Positions 18,185 to 26,746 of a DNA stretch of 64,000 nucleotides are shown piece by piece. A model generated the notes under the pieces. It ran no database searches. It was given only the letters and a program-made list of their open reading frames with translations, and was not told where the DNA came from. Location: contig NZ_BAMO01000014.1 in the NCBI RefSeq assembly GCF_000615945.1, forward strand, positions 1-64,000. Direction: 5' to 3'. Made by a program: the position numbers and the translations under genes. The stretch is from Caldalkalibacillus mannanilyticus JCM 10596 (GTDB taxonomy: Bacteria > Bacillota > Bacilli > Caldalkalibacillales > JCM-10596). Each line of letters opens with the position of its first letter. The first letter of the stretch is position 1.

Positions 18185-18604
18185 TTACAGAGAAATCATA
18201 AGATAGACGATACCTAGCAATACACATAATGGGTTATATAGAAAGGTATCGTTTTTAGCAAAAGTGGAACCCTTTATCTTTTTAAAAAATCCCATATAGT
18301 TAAAATCGCCTATTGCTCGCAGTAGAAAAATAATTCCAGCTATAAGACACATCCATTTAGAATAGAAGTTGGGGTGAATGAAGGAAACAGTTCCAGCTTG
18401 AATTAATAAGGTGCAGGCAATGATAAAGACTAGGGCTGCCACCGTTAATGTTTCCCAGATCTTAGGTGTGAAGGCAGGGCGTTCTCCTGTATCCGTGGTT
18501 GGAATGGCGGCACGACTTCCCCATCTTCCACCAATAGCCCAGTAGATATGAATGAAACTGATTAGAAAGAGTACTAATGCACAAAACAAAATAAGGAACT
18601 TCAT
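18185..18604 (-). CDS. DUF3995 domain membrane protein
   Basis: A 139-residue protein with four hydrophobic helices and the DUF3995 landmarks: HIYWAIGGRWG near residue 19, P.FTPKIWETLTV in the middle, and GDFNYMGFFKK..STFAKNDTFLYNPLC near the end. The family has no known function. A TCTTTCTCC-complement ribosome site (GGAGAAAGA) precedes it. It is a single gene diverging from the SRPBCC/ArsR pair. Confidence 0.85.
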   Translation of the reverse strand: MKFLILFCALVLFLISFIHIYWAIGGRWGSRAAIPTTDTGERPAFTPKIWETLTVAALVFIIACTLLIQAGTVSFIHPNFYSKWMCLIAGIIFLLRAIGDFNYMGFFKKIKGSTFAKNDTFLYNPLCVLLGIVYLMISL

Positions 18605-18703
18605 CTTTCTCCTCCTCTACATATTTTCATCTAAAAACTGACCATGGTCAAAATATGACTGAGGTCATTTTAACATAGATGATAACAGGATTCAATAATA
18701 AGC

Positions 18704-18756
18704 TTGACATGTAACCAAAAGTTTCGTAAAATAAAAATACGAAACCTTTTGGTTAC
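18704..18756 (+). promoter_or_regulatory. promoter and overlapping operator of the SRPBCC-ArsR pair
   Basis: TTGACA (18704-18709), 17 bases, TAAAAT (18727-18732) is a near-perfect sigma-A promoter. It is covered by an inverted repeat: GTAACCAAAAGTTTCGTA at 18711-18728 and its near-complement TACGAAACCTTTTGGTTAC at 18738-18756. Each arm also contains an AACC-like/GGTT pattern, so there may be two ArsR dimers. Repression by the downstream ArsR protein is the obvious reading. Confidence 0.8.
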
Positions 18757-18780
18757 ATATAAAACACTGGAGGTTGTAAC

Positions 18781-19218
18781 ATGAGTGATAACAAACCAAA
18801 AACGCCAGATATTCGAAAAAATGTGGTATTTAACGCAGACATTCAAAAGGTGTGGAATGCAGTAGCAACATCTGAAGGAATCAATTCTTGGTTTATGCCT
18901 AATGATTTTCAGCAGGAAATGGGATACGAGTTTACGATTCAATCACCATTCGGTCCAACTCCTTGTAAGGTTGTAGAATTAGATCCGCCGAATCTGCTTG
19001 CTTTTTCCTGGGGTGAAGCAGGCTGGATGGTGACGTTTGAACTAAAGGATTTGGGTGATCAAACGGAATTTACGCTTATCCATTCAGGCTGGGGAGATGC
19101 AGAAGAAATCTTACCAGGACCTGGTCCAGGACAGACAAATGCTGAAATCAGAAACCGGATGAATCAAGGATGGGAGTCTATTGTCCATGAACAACTAAGA
19201 AAAGTAGTGGAGGCGTAA
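18781..19218 (+). CDS. SRPBCC (AHSA1-like) domain protein
   Basis: A 145-residue START/Bet v1-like fold protein of the Aha1 C-terminal type, which holds a hydrophobic ligand in a cavity. Landmarks are VVFNADIQKVWNAVATSEGINSWF at the start, LLAFSWGEAGWMVTFELKD and TLIHSGWGD, ending in ...GWESIVHEQLRKVVE. In Firmicutes such genes often pair with an ArsR regulator, as here: TAATG overlaps the next start. The ligand is unknown. Strong autoregulated promoter upstream. Confidence 0.87.
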   Translation: MSDNKPKTPDIRKNVVFNADIQKVWNAVATSEGINSWFMPNDFQQEMGYEFTIQSPFGPTPCKVVELDPPNLLAFSWGEAGWMVTFELKDLGDQTEFTLIHSGWGDAEEILPGPGPGQTNAEIRNRMNQGWESIVHEQLRKVVEA

Positions 19219-19541
19219 TGTCAGCTCTACACAAATATGATGTTTTTCAAGCCATTGCTGATCCTACACGTCGAAAAATCTTAGAATTATTGGCTGAGAA
19301 GGAGCTACCTGTAACAGTGATTAGTCAGCATTTTCCGATGAGCCGAACAGCCGTATCCAAACACTTGAAAATCCTTTCTGAATCTCGGTTAGTTAGCGTT
19401 GAAAAAGTAGGGCGAGAAAAGCGGTATATGCTTCAGCCTGAATCTTTTACAGAACTGAAACAGTGGCTGTCGTATTTCGATTTGTTTTGGGATAATAAAT
19501 TGGCGATGCTCAAGCATATGGTAGAACAAGATACACCGTGA
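19218..19541 (+). CDS. ArsR/SmtB family transcriptional repressor
   Basis: A 107-residue winged-helix protein: AIADPTRRKILELLAEKELPV, then the recognition helix MSRTAVSKHLKIL and the wing VSVEKVGREKRYML. It has none of the cysteine metal-binding motifs of metal sensors, so it probably senses an organic ligand or acts constitutively, as is usual for copies paired with SRPBCC proteins. It overlaps the SRPBCC stop by one base (TAATG). It likely binds the inverted repeat over its own promoter. Confidence 0.9.
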   Translation: MSALHKYDVFQAIADPTRRKILELLAEKELPVTVISQHFPMSRTAVSKHLKILSESRLVSVEKVGREKRYMLQPESFTELKQWLSYFDLFWDNKLAMLKHMVEQDTP

Positions 19542-19578
19542 AGATAGACCGGAAGCGAGAAAAATGTAATGTAAAAAG

Positions 19579-19619
19579 AAAAATAGAGAGAAGAGTTAGC
19601 AGCTCTTGTCCCTATTTTT
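19579..19619. terminator. bidirectional terminator between arsR and yibE/F genes
   Basis: AAAAATAG pairs with CTATTTTT, with an inner AAGAG/CTCTT stem. The convergent genes end on either side (19541 and 19612), and the T run exists in both directions. Confidence 0.8.
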
Positions 19620-20799
19620 CTTTTGGTTTATAGTACCTTCCTACTGTACCAGCTAAGAAAGCAGTTAAAGGAATCGCACAGATGAGACCGATGCTTCCTG
19701 CCATCGCTCGGATGATCTCTGAGGCAATGAGATCTAAGTTCACGATTTCCCTAGGAGTCATTTTAAAAATGGAAAAGAGCAGCATGAGATGAATGGCTCC
19801 TCCGGCATAAGCAAGGATAAGTGTATTGGACATCGAGCCCATGATATCTTTTCCAATATTCATACCAGATCGAATTAAATCCTTATTTTTAATTTTGGGC
19901 TGTACTTCTTCAATTTCCCGCATGGCAGAAGCGACGGATAAGGTAACATCCATGACCGCTCCTAGAGCCCCAATGATAATTCCGGCAAACAAGAGCCCCT
20001 TAAAATCCAATTGCATGTGCTGAGGGATAAATGCAAGCATCTGAGCATCATCATTTCCGAGTCCTGTTAGGCGAGCAGTACTGCCAACCAGCAAGGAAAT
20101 AGAACCGGCTACAATCACTCCTCCCACAGTACCAAGAATGGCGGTTACGGTTTTTTTGTTATACCCGCTAATAACAACAAGAGTGAGGGCTGTAATAATG
20201 ATGGAGATACCTATGGAGGTAAGAATCGGGTTCCAGCCCCGTAAGACTAAAGGCAAGAAAACAAATCCAATCATAAGAGCGGTAAAAGCAAGAGTTAGAA
20301 TCGACTTCACTCCAGCCATTCCACCAATGACCACAAGCAGAATCATAAATAAGGCTATAATGGCGATAATACTGTTTTCTCTAGATATTTCATATAAACG
20401 TAATGTTTCAACCTCACCTGCTTCATTTTCCGTGAGATTTAATAAAATGGTATCTCCTTTTTTAACGATTAATTTATAGGGTGAAATCATTTCTATGGTG
20501 TTTTTGATCGTAAATTCTTTTCCTTTATGTTTTCCCGAAGTAATCTTAATCTCTAAATGCTGATATCTCACATCGAGTAGTGGCTCGACATCTGGCTTAT
20601 CGATCTCTGTATCATCAAAAGGGATGCCGATGACTTTGGCTTTTATGGTTTCATAATCAGGTCTCTCCATTTGCTTCTCGTAGTATTCTGTTAATTCATC
20701 TTCATACTCCGTAGAATTTGTAGCAAGAGAAGCATTGGCTGCTCCAAGCAGAACAAAAACCATAAGGACCAGAGCGAGAGCTTTTTTGAATGGTTTCAC
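19612..20799 (-). CDS. YibE/F family membrane protein
   Basis: 395 residues: a signal-anchor (1-26), an extracytoplasmic beta domain of about 110 residues (with ITSGKHKGKEFTIKN and KKGDTILLNL), then about eight transmembrane helices typical of YibE/F, including GGVIVAGSISLLVG, FAGIIIGALGAVMDVTLSVASAM and SNTLILAYAGGAIHLML. The family is sometimes described as a transporter, but this is unproven. It is transcribed after the LysM 5'-nucleotidase gene with a 176-base gap containing a strong hairpin. Confidence 0.88.
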   Translation of the reverse strand: MKPFKKALALVLMVFVLLGAANASLATNSTEYEDELTEYYEKQMERPDYETIKAKVIGIPFDDTEIDKPDVEPLLDVRYQHLEIKITSGKHKGKEFTIKNTIEMISPYKLIVKKGDTILLNLTENEAGEVETLRLYEISRENSIIAIIALFMILLVVIGGMAGVKSILTLAFTALMIGFVFLPLVLRGWNPILTSIGISIIITALTLVVISGYNKKTVTAILGTVGGVIVAGSISLLVGSTARLTGLGNDDAQMLAFIPQHMQLDFKGLLFAGIIIGALGAVMDVTLSVASAMREIEEVQPKIKNKDLIRSGMNIGKDIMGSMSNTLILAYAGGAIHLMLLFSIFKMTPREIVNLDLIASEIIRAMAGSIGLICAIPLTAFLAGTVGRYYKPKEK

Positions 20800-20870
20800 A
20801 GGAACATCCTTCTTTCACAAGAGAATAATAGAATTAGGCAAGAATATGGCGGATAACATGATAGAAAGGA

Positions 20871-20906
20871 TCATGCTTTGTTTCTCGTAAAAGAAACAAA
20901 GCATGA
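20871..20906. other. perfect 15-base-pair hairpin without a T tract
   Basis: TCATGCTTTGTTTCT and AGAAACAAAGCATGA are exact complements around a 6-base loop. Neither strand has a following T run, so it is not a standard terminator. It lies in the leader of the YibE/F gene, downstream of the 5'-nucleotidase. Confidence 0.6.
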
Positions 20907-20948
20907 GGAGAAAGGACCTGATAAGGGCGACGAACCATTATGTGGAGT

Positions 20949-20974
20949 GAAAACTCCATCTAATGGAAGTCTAC
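20949..20974 (-). repeat. dispersed hairpin repeat, copy D (short)
   Basis: Minus strand: GTAGACTTCCATTAGATGGA then GTTTT, starting two bases after the stop of the 5'-nucleotidase. Only the 5' hairpin part of the repeat is kept; the 3' GGATAAA part is absent. It can serve as a terminator for the upstream gene. Confidence 0.65.
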
Positions 20975-20975
20975 A

Positions 20976-23054
20976 TTATGCAGGGATTTTTATTTCTTGA
21001 CCAATTGAAAGCCTATTAGGATTCTTGATCCCATTGTATTCTGCTATTTTTTGATAGGTTGTATTGTGAGCCTTGGCAATTTTATCTAAAGTATCGCCTT
21101 TTTTAACAACGTAGATTTTTTCAGACTTTTCTACAGTTGTATTTTCAGTAGCAGGGATAAGGATCTTTTGACCGATTGAGATCTTGTTAGGGTCTTTAAG
21201 ATTATTATATTCTGCTAGCTTTTGATAGGTTGTGTTATGAGCTTTAGCAATTTTAGCTAGTGTATCGCCTTTTTTAACGATGTATTCTTTGTCTGCTTTC
21301 TTTTCCGGAGTTACACTTGGTTTTGCTGGTTCTACTGGTGTTGGTTTTGCTGGTTTTACGTTTTCAGTCGGTTTTTGTGGCTCTTCTGGCTTTTTCGGTT
21401 CTTGGACTGCTTCTGCTTCTGGAGCCTCAGATTTTTCTACGATGTTGGTTACAGGAGTAGGCGTTAATACTTTTTTCTCTTTAATGTATTCGACAAAAAC
21501 ATCTCGAATCGGGATAAAGGTTTCTACAACGTTTTTAGCATTGGAGAAGTCGTATTTATCTCCACCAGTAAACATAAAATCGTTAGTTACGACAGAGTAG
21601 AGCTTGTCCATTACTAATGGTGTTCCATCTTCAAGAGAAATCGATACAATTCGATTACCGAATTCAGCGTCTTTATCAAAGACCACCTTTAATCCAGAAA
21701 ATTGTCCATCTGTTACATCAGGATTCATAATTCCATGATCAATGGCTTTTTTAATATCCTTTCCTGGAAGGTCCATTGTAACCAGGTAGTTATCAAATGG
21801 AATGATTTCATACATATCCGCAACTGTAATGTCCCCAGCTGCCAATGTACGTCTTAATCCACCACCGTTTTGAATGGCGATTTGTACTCCTGCTTTTTCT
21901 CTCATGATCTCAGTAGCTAGTTTACCTAATGGAGAAACATTTGGCTCGCTACGAACATGAGTGAAGTCTTGTGTGGCTGTTCCTAATTTTTCTTTCAAAA
22001 TTGGATTTAGCTCGTTATCTAGCTTTTCTAGTACTTTTGCTGTATCTTCTTGACCGATAATATCATCTTTTCTATTAGAAAGATCATCAAGGGAAGGAAG
22101 AATTTCTTTTACTTTGCCATCTTCAGTTAGCTCAATGGAGAGCTTACCTAATAGACGTCCGTTAAATCCAGCTTGAACGATAGGTACATTATTCACTGTT
22201 CCAGATACGTTTCGATGACTATGACCTGTAATAATTCCATCTAAACCTTTTACTTCATTCGCTAATTTCACAACATTTCCTGAAATTACTTTCGTTTCTG
22301 AAGCTTGATTTGAATCAATATGAGTTAAAGCAATGATGACATCGGGTTTTCCTTCTTTTGCTTTTCCTTCTTGTAGGTAGGTTACCCATTCTTTTGCTAC
22401 AGCTACAGGATCAGTAAATTCTAATCCAGCAACATGCTGTCTTTTAGTTAATGTTGCTGTGTCAGGGTGAGAAAGTCCGATAAAGGCTACTTTAAGACCA
22501 CCTTTTTCCACGATCATATAAGGCTTAGCCCACTTAACAGATTCTCCAGTAGCCGTGTCAATGATATTCGCTGCTAGAAAATCGAAGCCGCCGTCCACTG
22601 CCCATTTCTCCATAAATTGGGTTCCCCAGTTAAATTCATGATTCCCAACGGAAGAAGCAACGACACCCATTGCTTTCATCATAGCAGATACAGGAGCACC
22701 ATGAGTTAAATTGGATTTTGCTGTTCCTGAATAGTTATCTCCAGCAGCGACAACGATGGTATTTGGATTCTTTGCAACGGCATTTCTTGTTGCAGCAACC
22801 AATTTCACCATTCCAGTATCTCTACCTTGTCTTACATCTTCGGCTAAGGCACCGTGAAAGTCATTAAAGGAAATGATATCTACGGTTTTCTTTTGATCTA
22901 CCGATGCACTAGCCACTTTTTGCTCTAGCTGTGGGCTAGCTTCGGGCGTTGTAGTGGTTGATGTAGCACCAACCGCTGAAATAGGTAAAAACAGTCCAAA
23001 CATGAGGGCAAACACTAATACTAAGCTAGTAAAACTCTTAAACTTGTTAAACAT
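20976..23054 (-). CDS. secreted 5'-nucleotidase/metallophosphatase with two LysM domains
   Basis: 692 residues. A signal peptide (about 1-30, ending VGA) leads to a calcineurin-like metallophosphatase domain (FNDFHGAL, AAGDNYSGTAKSN, SVGNHEFNWG, GHSHRNVSG), then a 5'-nucleotidase C-terminal domain (QNGGGLRRTLAAGDITV...IIPFDNYLVTMDL) that binds the nucleobase. A Pro/Glu/Lys-rich linker follows, then two LysM repeats (each VKKGDTL.KIAKAHNTTYQK) that bind peptidoglycan. It releases phosphate and nucleoside from extracellular nucleotides at the wall. ATG 23054 has GAGGAGG; the longer reading to 23093 does not. Confidence 0.93.
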   Translation of the reverse strand: MFNKFKSFTSLVLVFALMFGLFLPISAVGATSTTTTPEASPQLEQKVASASVDQKKTVDIISFNDFHGALAEDVRQGRDTGMVKLVAATRNAVAKNPNTIVVAAGDNYSGTAKSNLTHGAPVSAMMKAMGVVASSVGNHEFNWGTQFMEKWAVDGGFDFLAANIIDTATGESVKWAKPYMIVEKGGLKVAFIGLSHPDTATLTKRQHVAGLEFTDPVAVAKEWVTYLQEGKAKEGKPDVIIALTHIDSNQASETKVISGNVVKLANEVKGLDGIITGHSHRNVSGTVNNVPIVQAGFNGRLLGKLSIELTEDGKVKEILPSLDDLSNRKDDIIGQEDTAKVLEKLDNELNPILKEKLGTATQDFTHVRSEPNVSPLGKLATEIMREKAGVQIAIQNGGGLRRTLAAGDITVADMYEIIPFDNYLVTMDLPGKDIKKAIDHGIMNPDVTDGQFSGLKVVFDKDAEFGNRIVSISLEDGTPLVMDKLYSVVTNDFMFTGGDKYDFSNAKNVVETFIPIRDVFVEYIKEKKVLTPTPVTNIVEKSEAPEAEAVQEPKKPEEPQKPTENVKPAKPTPVEPAKPSVTPEKKADKEYIVKKGDTLAKIAKAHNTTYQKLAEYNNLKDPNKISIGQKILIPATENTTVEKSEKIYVVKKGDTLDKIAKAHNTTYQKIAEYNGIKNPNRLSIGQEIKIPA

Positions 23055-23196
23055 ATTAACCTCCTCTTGATATGTAATTGAAAGCACTTCCACTCTTATA
23101 GTTTAAAGAAGTTGGACCTCTTGCGCAACATATTTTATTATTGAATATTCAGTAAAATATATTAAAAAATAGGAGAGTATAAAAGAGGAGTAGCGA

Positions 23197-23853
23197 CTAC
23201 TTATCCCTATAAATCGAGTGTTTTGGTCGAAACATGCCATAGATAGTGATTTCCCCAAGTGTTTTGCTTTCAATAAGGTGGTAGCCAAAATGTTCATATA
23301 ATTGTACATTATCCATATTTTCTGTGTCTAAGCCAATTCCAGTAGATAGAGGATCGGCATCCACAAGGTCGTGAATGTACTGAAGAAGAACTTTCCCTAC
23401 CCCCTGTCCGTGATATCGGGGCTCGACTCCAATACAAACCAAATAATGATGGGGCTCCTTAGGACGTATCTTTGTTGTGTACTGCATATAAGCTTGAAGA
23501 ACAGATCGAGAGCCTTTTGGTAGATGCACCATTAGTTTTAGAGCATGATAAACAAAAGCAGGCTGGAGAAGTAGACCTGCACCACGAGTACTGTTTGGCA
23601 ATTCGATACTTGCAGCACCTCTAAGATCTCTATTGTCTGTGACTCCGAGAAGAAGTTCATTTAAGGATATGTTTTTCATACAGATAAAATGGAAAAATTG
23701 CTGTAATTGTTTAACACGATTTTTTTCAGGAAAGAGACTTTGAAAAAGCGGATCATGTACAAAGGCATTTGACCAAATATTAATGACCTGTGCATGGTCC
23801 TTCCGTTGAACTCGGACAATGCTGGGGGACTCCAATACGCTTTTTTTACTCAT
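23197..23853 (-). CDS. GNAT family N-acetyltransferase
   Basis: A 218-residue acetyltransferase with YLVCIGVEPRYHGQGVGKVLLQYI as the acetyl-CoA segment and LDTENMDNVQLYEHFGYHLIE near the C-terminus. The N-terminal half (about 100 residues with FVHDPLFQSLFPEK) is the type found in the larger GNATs related to toxin- or puromycin-acetylating enzymes. It is the last of three leftward genes; the gap to the membrane-protein gene is 3 bases. Confidence 0.87.
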   Translation of the reverse strand: MSKKSVLESPSIVRVQRKDHAQVINIWSNAFVHDPLFQSLFPEKNRVKQLQQFFHFICMKNISLNELLLGVTDNRDLRGAASIELPNSTRGAGLLLQPAFVYHALKLMVHLPKGSRSVLQAYMQYTTKIRPKEPHHYLVCIGVEPRYHGQGVGKVLLQYIHDLVDADPLSTGIGLDTENMDNVQLYEHFGYHLIESKTLGEITIYGMFRPKHSIYRDK

Positions 23854-23856
23854 GAT

Positions 23857-24414
23857 CTAGTACACCTTCCTGCTGGCATAATGATCAACACCAAAACTGA
23901 AGATTACTTTGAAAAGGTAGAAGAATAAAAGAAACAACAGTAGCAAAGGAAGGTCTGAATAAAAAAGAAGAAGACTAGCAAAACCAGTAGAAACGAAAAC
24001 GGCTGCAATCGTTCTCTGAGCAGGATGATCAAGCAGAGCATTGACAATAGAAGTAGAAAGTATGGTGTAACCCCAGATAAGAAAGCAGAGAGCGAAGTGA
24101 TTCCACAATAACAAAGCGAGAAGAAGAGGCTGGACATGAAGCAAGATAAACACGATTCTTGCTCGTGGACGAGTTCTATAGAATTGATTGGTTGAGTGTG
24201 TAAAATTGGCAATCACTCCTCCTAGGATGTCTAAGGCAAGAAGCAGAAGGAGCACCACTTTCCACCAGGCAAGCCCCTTCCACTCTGAATAAGTGAAGGC
24301 AAGCAATACCCCGCTCATGACCAAGCTAAAAGACAATGTTAAGAGGATTTCAATGACAGTGGATCTCTTTCCCAAGACTTCATGAAAAAAAGGGGGGATA
24401 TTGATTGGTTTCAT
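23857..24414 (-). CDS. five-helix membrane protein of unknown function
   Basis: 185 residues, strongly hydrophobic, with about five transmembrane helices and short basic loops (STNQFYRTRPRARI). No motif points to a transport or enzyme family I know. Its ATG overlaps the TetR stop (ATGA, 24411-24414), so it is translationally coupled to the regulator and followed at once by an acetyltransferase. The three genes probably respond together to a compound. Confidence 0.65.
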   Translation of the reverse strand: MKPINIPPFFHEVLGKRSTVIEILLTLSFSLVMSGVLLAFTYSEWKGLAWWKVVLLLLLALDILGGVIANFTHSTNQFYRTRPRARIVFILLHVQPLLLALLLWNHFALCFLIWGYTILSTSIVNALLDHPAQRTIAAVFVSTGFASLLLFYSDLPLLLLFLLFFYLFKVIFSFGVDHYASRKVY

Positions 24415-25016
24415 AACTCTCCTCCTAAATACTGTAGTATCATCTTCTTTTGCAGCTGCCAGGCTAGTTCGTATTGATCCTTATGTTCATTTAACCAGTA
24501 GTGGAGTCCCATGCCATCTAATGAAGTTAATAGAATCGTAGATATCGCTCGGAGAGTATCTTGAGCAACAGGATGAGGAACTAATTCGACAAGCTGTTTT
24601 TCAATCAGCTGAGTTGTTTGATTAGCGTAAGAGCTGAGGATTTCCTGATAATTAGAGTTAAAGATTCCTTCATGGTAGAAGGAAAGAATTGCTTTAAACA
24701 GCAGGAGATATTCTTCAGGTACTTGATGAATGGAATGTCCGAGAGCATCTAGAAATTCCTCTATATGCTGATACTCTTGTTTCAAGGGCTGACTTAAGTC
24801 TTCGAACACAATATGCACGGCGCTGCTTAGGATCTCATCGATAGACTTGAAATGATGAAAAACGTTACTTTTGCTCATACCAATGGTTTGGGCTAATTTG
24901 GCTGCCGATAACTCTTTGATTCCTTGTTCTGCAATGAGAGTGATTGCTGTATGTAGAATGCGAGCCCTCATTTGTTCGCCTTTTTCTATGCGCTTATCTT
25001 GTAGATGATGCTCCAT
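24411..25016 (-). CDS. TetR/AcrR family transcriptional regulator
   Basis: A 201-residue regulator. The DNA-binding head (residues 17-62) has ILHTAITLIAEQGIKELSAAKLAQTIGMSKSNVFHHF; the remainder is the helical ligand domain with a conserved L.GMGLHYWL.EHKD end. AAAAGGAGGAGT precedes the start. A palindrome 30-55 bases upstream is the likely self-operator. It heads the operon TetR, membrane protein, GNAT. Confidence 0.9.
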   Translation of the reverse strand: MEHHLQDKRIEKGEQMRARILHTAITLIAEQGIKELSAAKLAQTIGMSKSNVFHHFKSIDEILSSAVHIVFEDLSQPLKQEYQHIEEFLDALGHSIHQVPEEYLLLFKAILSFYHEGIFNSNYQEILSSYANQTTQLIEKQLVELVPHPVAQDTLRAISTILLTSLDGMGLHYWLNEHKDQYELAWQLQKKMILQYLGGEL

Positions 25017-25045
25017 TTTGACTCCTCCTTTTCCTTAATCATATA

Positions 25046-25071
25046 ACTAACTGATCGATCGGTCAATTAAT
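25046..25071. promoter_or_regulatory. palindromic TetR-type operator
   Basis: An imperfect palindrome centred on CGATCG, with ACTGATCGATCGGTCA in the middle, pairs at 10 of 13 positions per arm. It lies 30 bases upstream of the TetR start on the minus strand, where such repressors usually bind. Confidence 0.65.
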
Positions 25072-25093
25072 AAATTAAAAATATTTTTCCAAG

Positions 25094-25120
25094 GCAAACT
25101 ATTTTGAGGAGGTGGGCGTC
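25094..25120 (+). promoter_or_regulatory. ECF-type (SigV-like) promoter of sigV-rsiV
   Basis: GCAAACT at 25094-25100, a 16-base spacer and CGTC(TA) at 25117-25120 fit the AAC / CGTC layout of promoters read by extracytoplasmic-function sigma factors. It sits 60 bases before sigV and suggests positive autoregulation. A perfect palindrome CGATAGGCCTATCG at 25141-25154 lies in the leader; its role is unknown. Confidence 0.65.
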
Positions 25121-25179
25121 TATTTTTTAGAAACACAATACGATAGGCCTATCGGAGAAAAAGGAGTTAATACGGTGTC

Positions 25180-25665
25180 ATGACAAAAGATCAAAAATTC
25201 AGAGCAGTAGAAGAGTATGTCATTCAAAATAAAGAAAAATTATATCGTATCGCATATAGCTATGTGAAGAATAAGGAAAACGCCTTGGACATTGTTCAAG
25301 AGAGTATTTATAAAGCATTAAGGCAAGTGGAGAGCCTGAAACATGTGGAATATATCAAAACATGGTTTTATCGAATCATGGTAAATACGGCGATTGATTT
25401 TTTGAGAAAGAATAAAAGGATTAGTGTTGTAGAGGATCAAGTATTAGATTCTCATGCCGAGATAAATGAAGATGATTATGCAGATCTTGATCTCCAACAT
25501 GCTCTCGATTTGTTGCCACCGATATATAAAACGATTGTCATCTTAAAGTATTTTGAAGATTTAACTCTCGAAGAAATTGCTCAAGTTCTAGGTGAAAATG
25601 TGAATACGGTCAAAACAAGGCTATACTCAGGGCTTAAAAAACTTCGAGTGGAAATGCAAAAATAA
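25180..25665 (+). CDS. sigV: ECF sigma factor SigV
   Basis: A 161-residue group IV sigma factor. Region 2 (about residues 12-80) contains RIAYSYVKNKENALDIVQESIYKAL and the -10-reading KTWFYRIMVNTAIDFLRK; region 4 (about 105-158) contains LPPIYKTIVILKYFEDLTLEEIAQVLGENVNTVKTRL. Linkage to an RsiV-like anti-sigma gene 17 bases downstream identifies it as SigV, which in Bacillus is released when lysozyme triggers cleavage of RsiV. A candidate self-recognised promoter precedes it. GGAG is 13 bases from the ATG, a rather long spacing. Confidence 0.87.
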   Translation: MTKDQKFRAVEEYVIQNKEKLYRIAYSYVKNKENALDIVQESIYKALRQVESLKHVEYIKTWFYRIMVNTAIDFLRKNKRISVVEDQVLDSHAEINEDDYADLDLQHALDLLPPIYKTIVILKYFEDLTLEEIAQVLGENVNTVKTRLYSGLKKLRVEMQK

Positions 25666-25682
25666 GGTGATGGAGGCTCAAA

Positions 25683-26558
25683 ATGAAAAAGATAGAAGAA
25701 GCTAAAAAAAATTATGAAAACATAGAGATACCAGAGGAATTAGATTTTATTGTACATCAAGCGATTAGGGAGAGTGAAAGAAAAATGAAGAGTCAAAACA
25801 AGGTAAAAACATGGGTGATGGGTACCGCTGCTGCGGCTGTATTGTTTGTTGGAAGTATTAATGTAAGTCCTGCGATGGCGAGTGCTTTAGCGGAGGTCCC
25901 AGTAGTCGGGCAATTTGTTAAAGTGGTGACTTTCAGAGAATATAAGGTTGATGAAGGAAATTATCAGGCAAATATTCAAATTCCAGCGTTAGAGGGTTTA
26001 GAAAATGAAGATCTACAAAAAGGATTGAATGAAAAATACCTTAATGAGAATAAACAATTATATGAGGAATTTATGAAGGAGATTGAAGAGTTAAAAACGG
26101 AGGGGATAGAGGCTCATTTAGGAGTGGATAGCGGATATGAGATTAAGGCAGATAACGATAAAATCCTTTCTATAGGAAGATATGTGGTGAATACGGTTGG
26201 TTCATCCTCTACCACATTCAAATATGACACGATTGATAAGCAAAACCAAGTACTTATTACTCTGCCTAGTTTATTCCTAGATGAGCGTTATATTGAGGTC
26301 ATTAGCCAAAATATCCAAGAACAGATGAAACAGCAAATGAAAGAGGACCCGGAAAAAATCTACTGGGTGACGACTGAAGATTTTGATCCATTTGAAAAAA
26401 TAGCAGCGAATCAAAACTTCTATATCAATAATGAATTCCAATTAGTGATTTCTTTCGATAAATATGAAGTGGCTCCTGGCTATATGGGAGTAGTTGAATT
26501 TATCATTCCAACAGACATTCTTTCTCCTACTCTAGTGAGCACGGAATATGTAAAATAA
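25683..26558 (+). CDS. rsiV: anti-sigma factor RsiV (lysozyme receptor)
   Basis: A 291-residue single-pass membrane protein. Residues 1-43 are the cytoplasmic sigma-binding segment, 44-60 the membrane helix followed by a signal-peptidase-like site (VSPAMASA), and the rest is the extracellular DUF4163/DUF3298 domain with YQANIQIPALEGL, FKYDTIDKQNQVLITLPSLF and ...NNEFQLVISFDKYEVAPGYMGVVEFIIP. In B. subtilis this domain binds lysozyme, exposing RsiV to signal peptidase and RasP and releasing SigV. The B. subtilis partner oatA is not next to it here. Confidence 0.88.
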   Translation: MKKIEEAKKNYENIEIPEELDFIVHQAIRESERKMKSQNKVKTWVMGTAAAAVLFVGSINVSPAMASALAEVPVVGQFVKVVTFREYKVDEGNYQANIQIPALEGLENEDLQKGLNEKYLNENKQLYEEFMKEIEELKTEGIEAHLGVDSGYEIKADNDKILSIGRYVVNTVGSSSTTFKYDTIDKQNQVLITLPSLFLDERYIEVISQNIQEQMKQQMKEDPEKIYWVTTEDFDPFEKIAANQNFYINNEFQLVISFDKYEVAPGYMGVVEFIIPTDILSPTLVSTEYVK

Positions 26559-26746
26559 CACAAAACGAAATGAAAATAAAAGGTTTCCTTCTCTAGATCA
26601 TGTATAAAACACCCTGTAAAAAATATTTAAATAAAAACAATATTCTGAATGTATCATAAATCATTGTTTTCATATAATAAATATGTACAATATGAGTAGA
26701 CATTTGTTTTTATCAGGTGTACAAAAAAAGAGAAGGGGACCATTAT

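Noticed and set aside
25141-25154. The CGATAGGCCTATCG palindrome as a TetR operator for the leftward operon
   Set aside because: It is in the leader of sigV, on the far side of the promoter, while a better palindrome exists at 25046-25071; I mention it only as an unexplained site.
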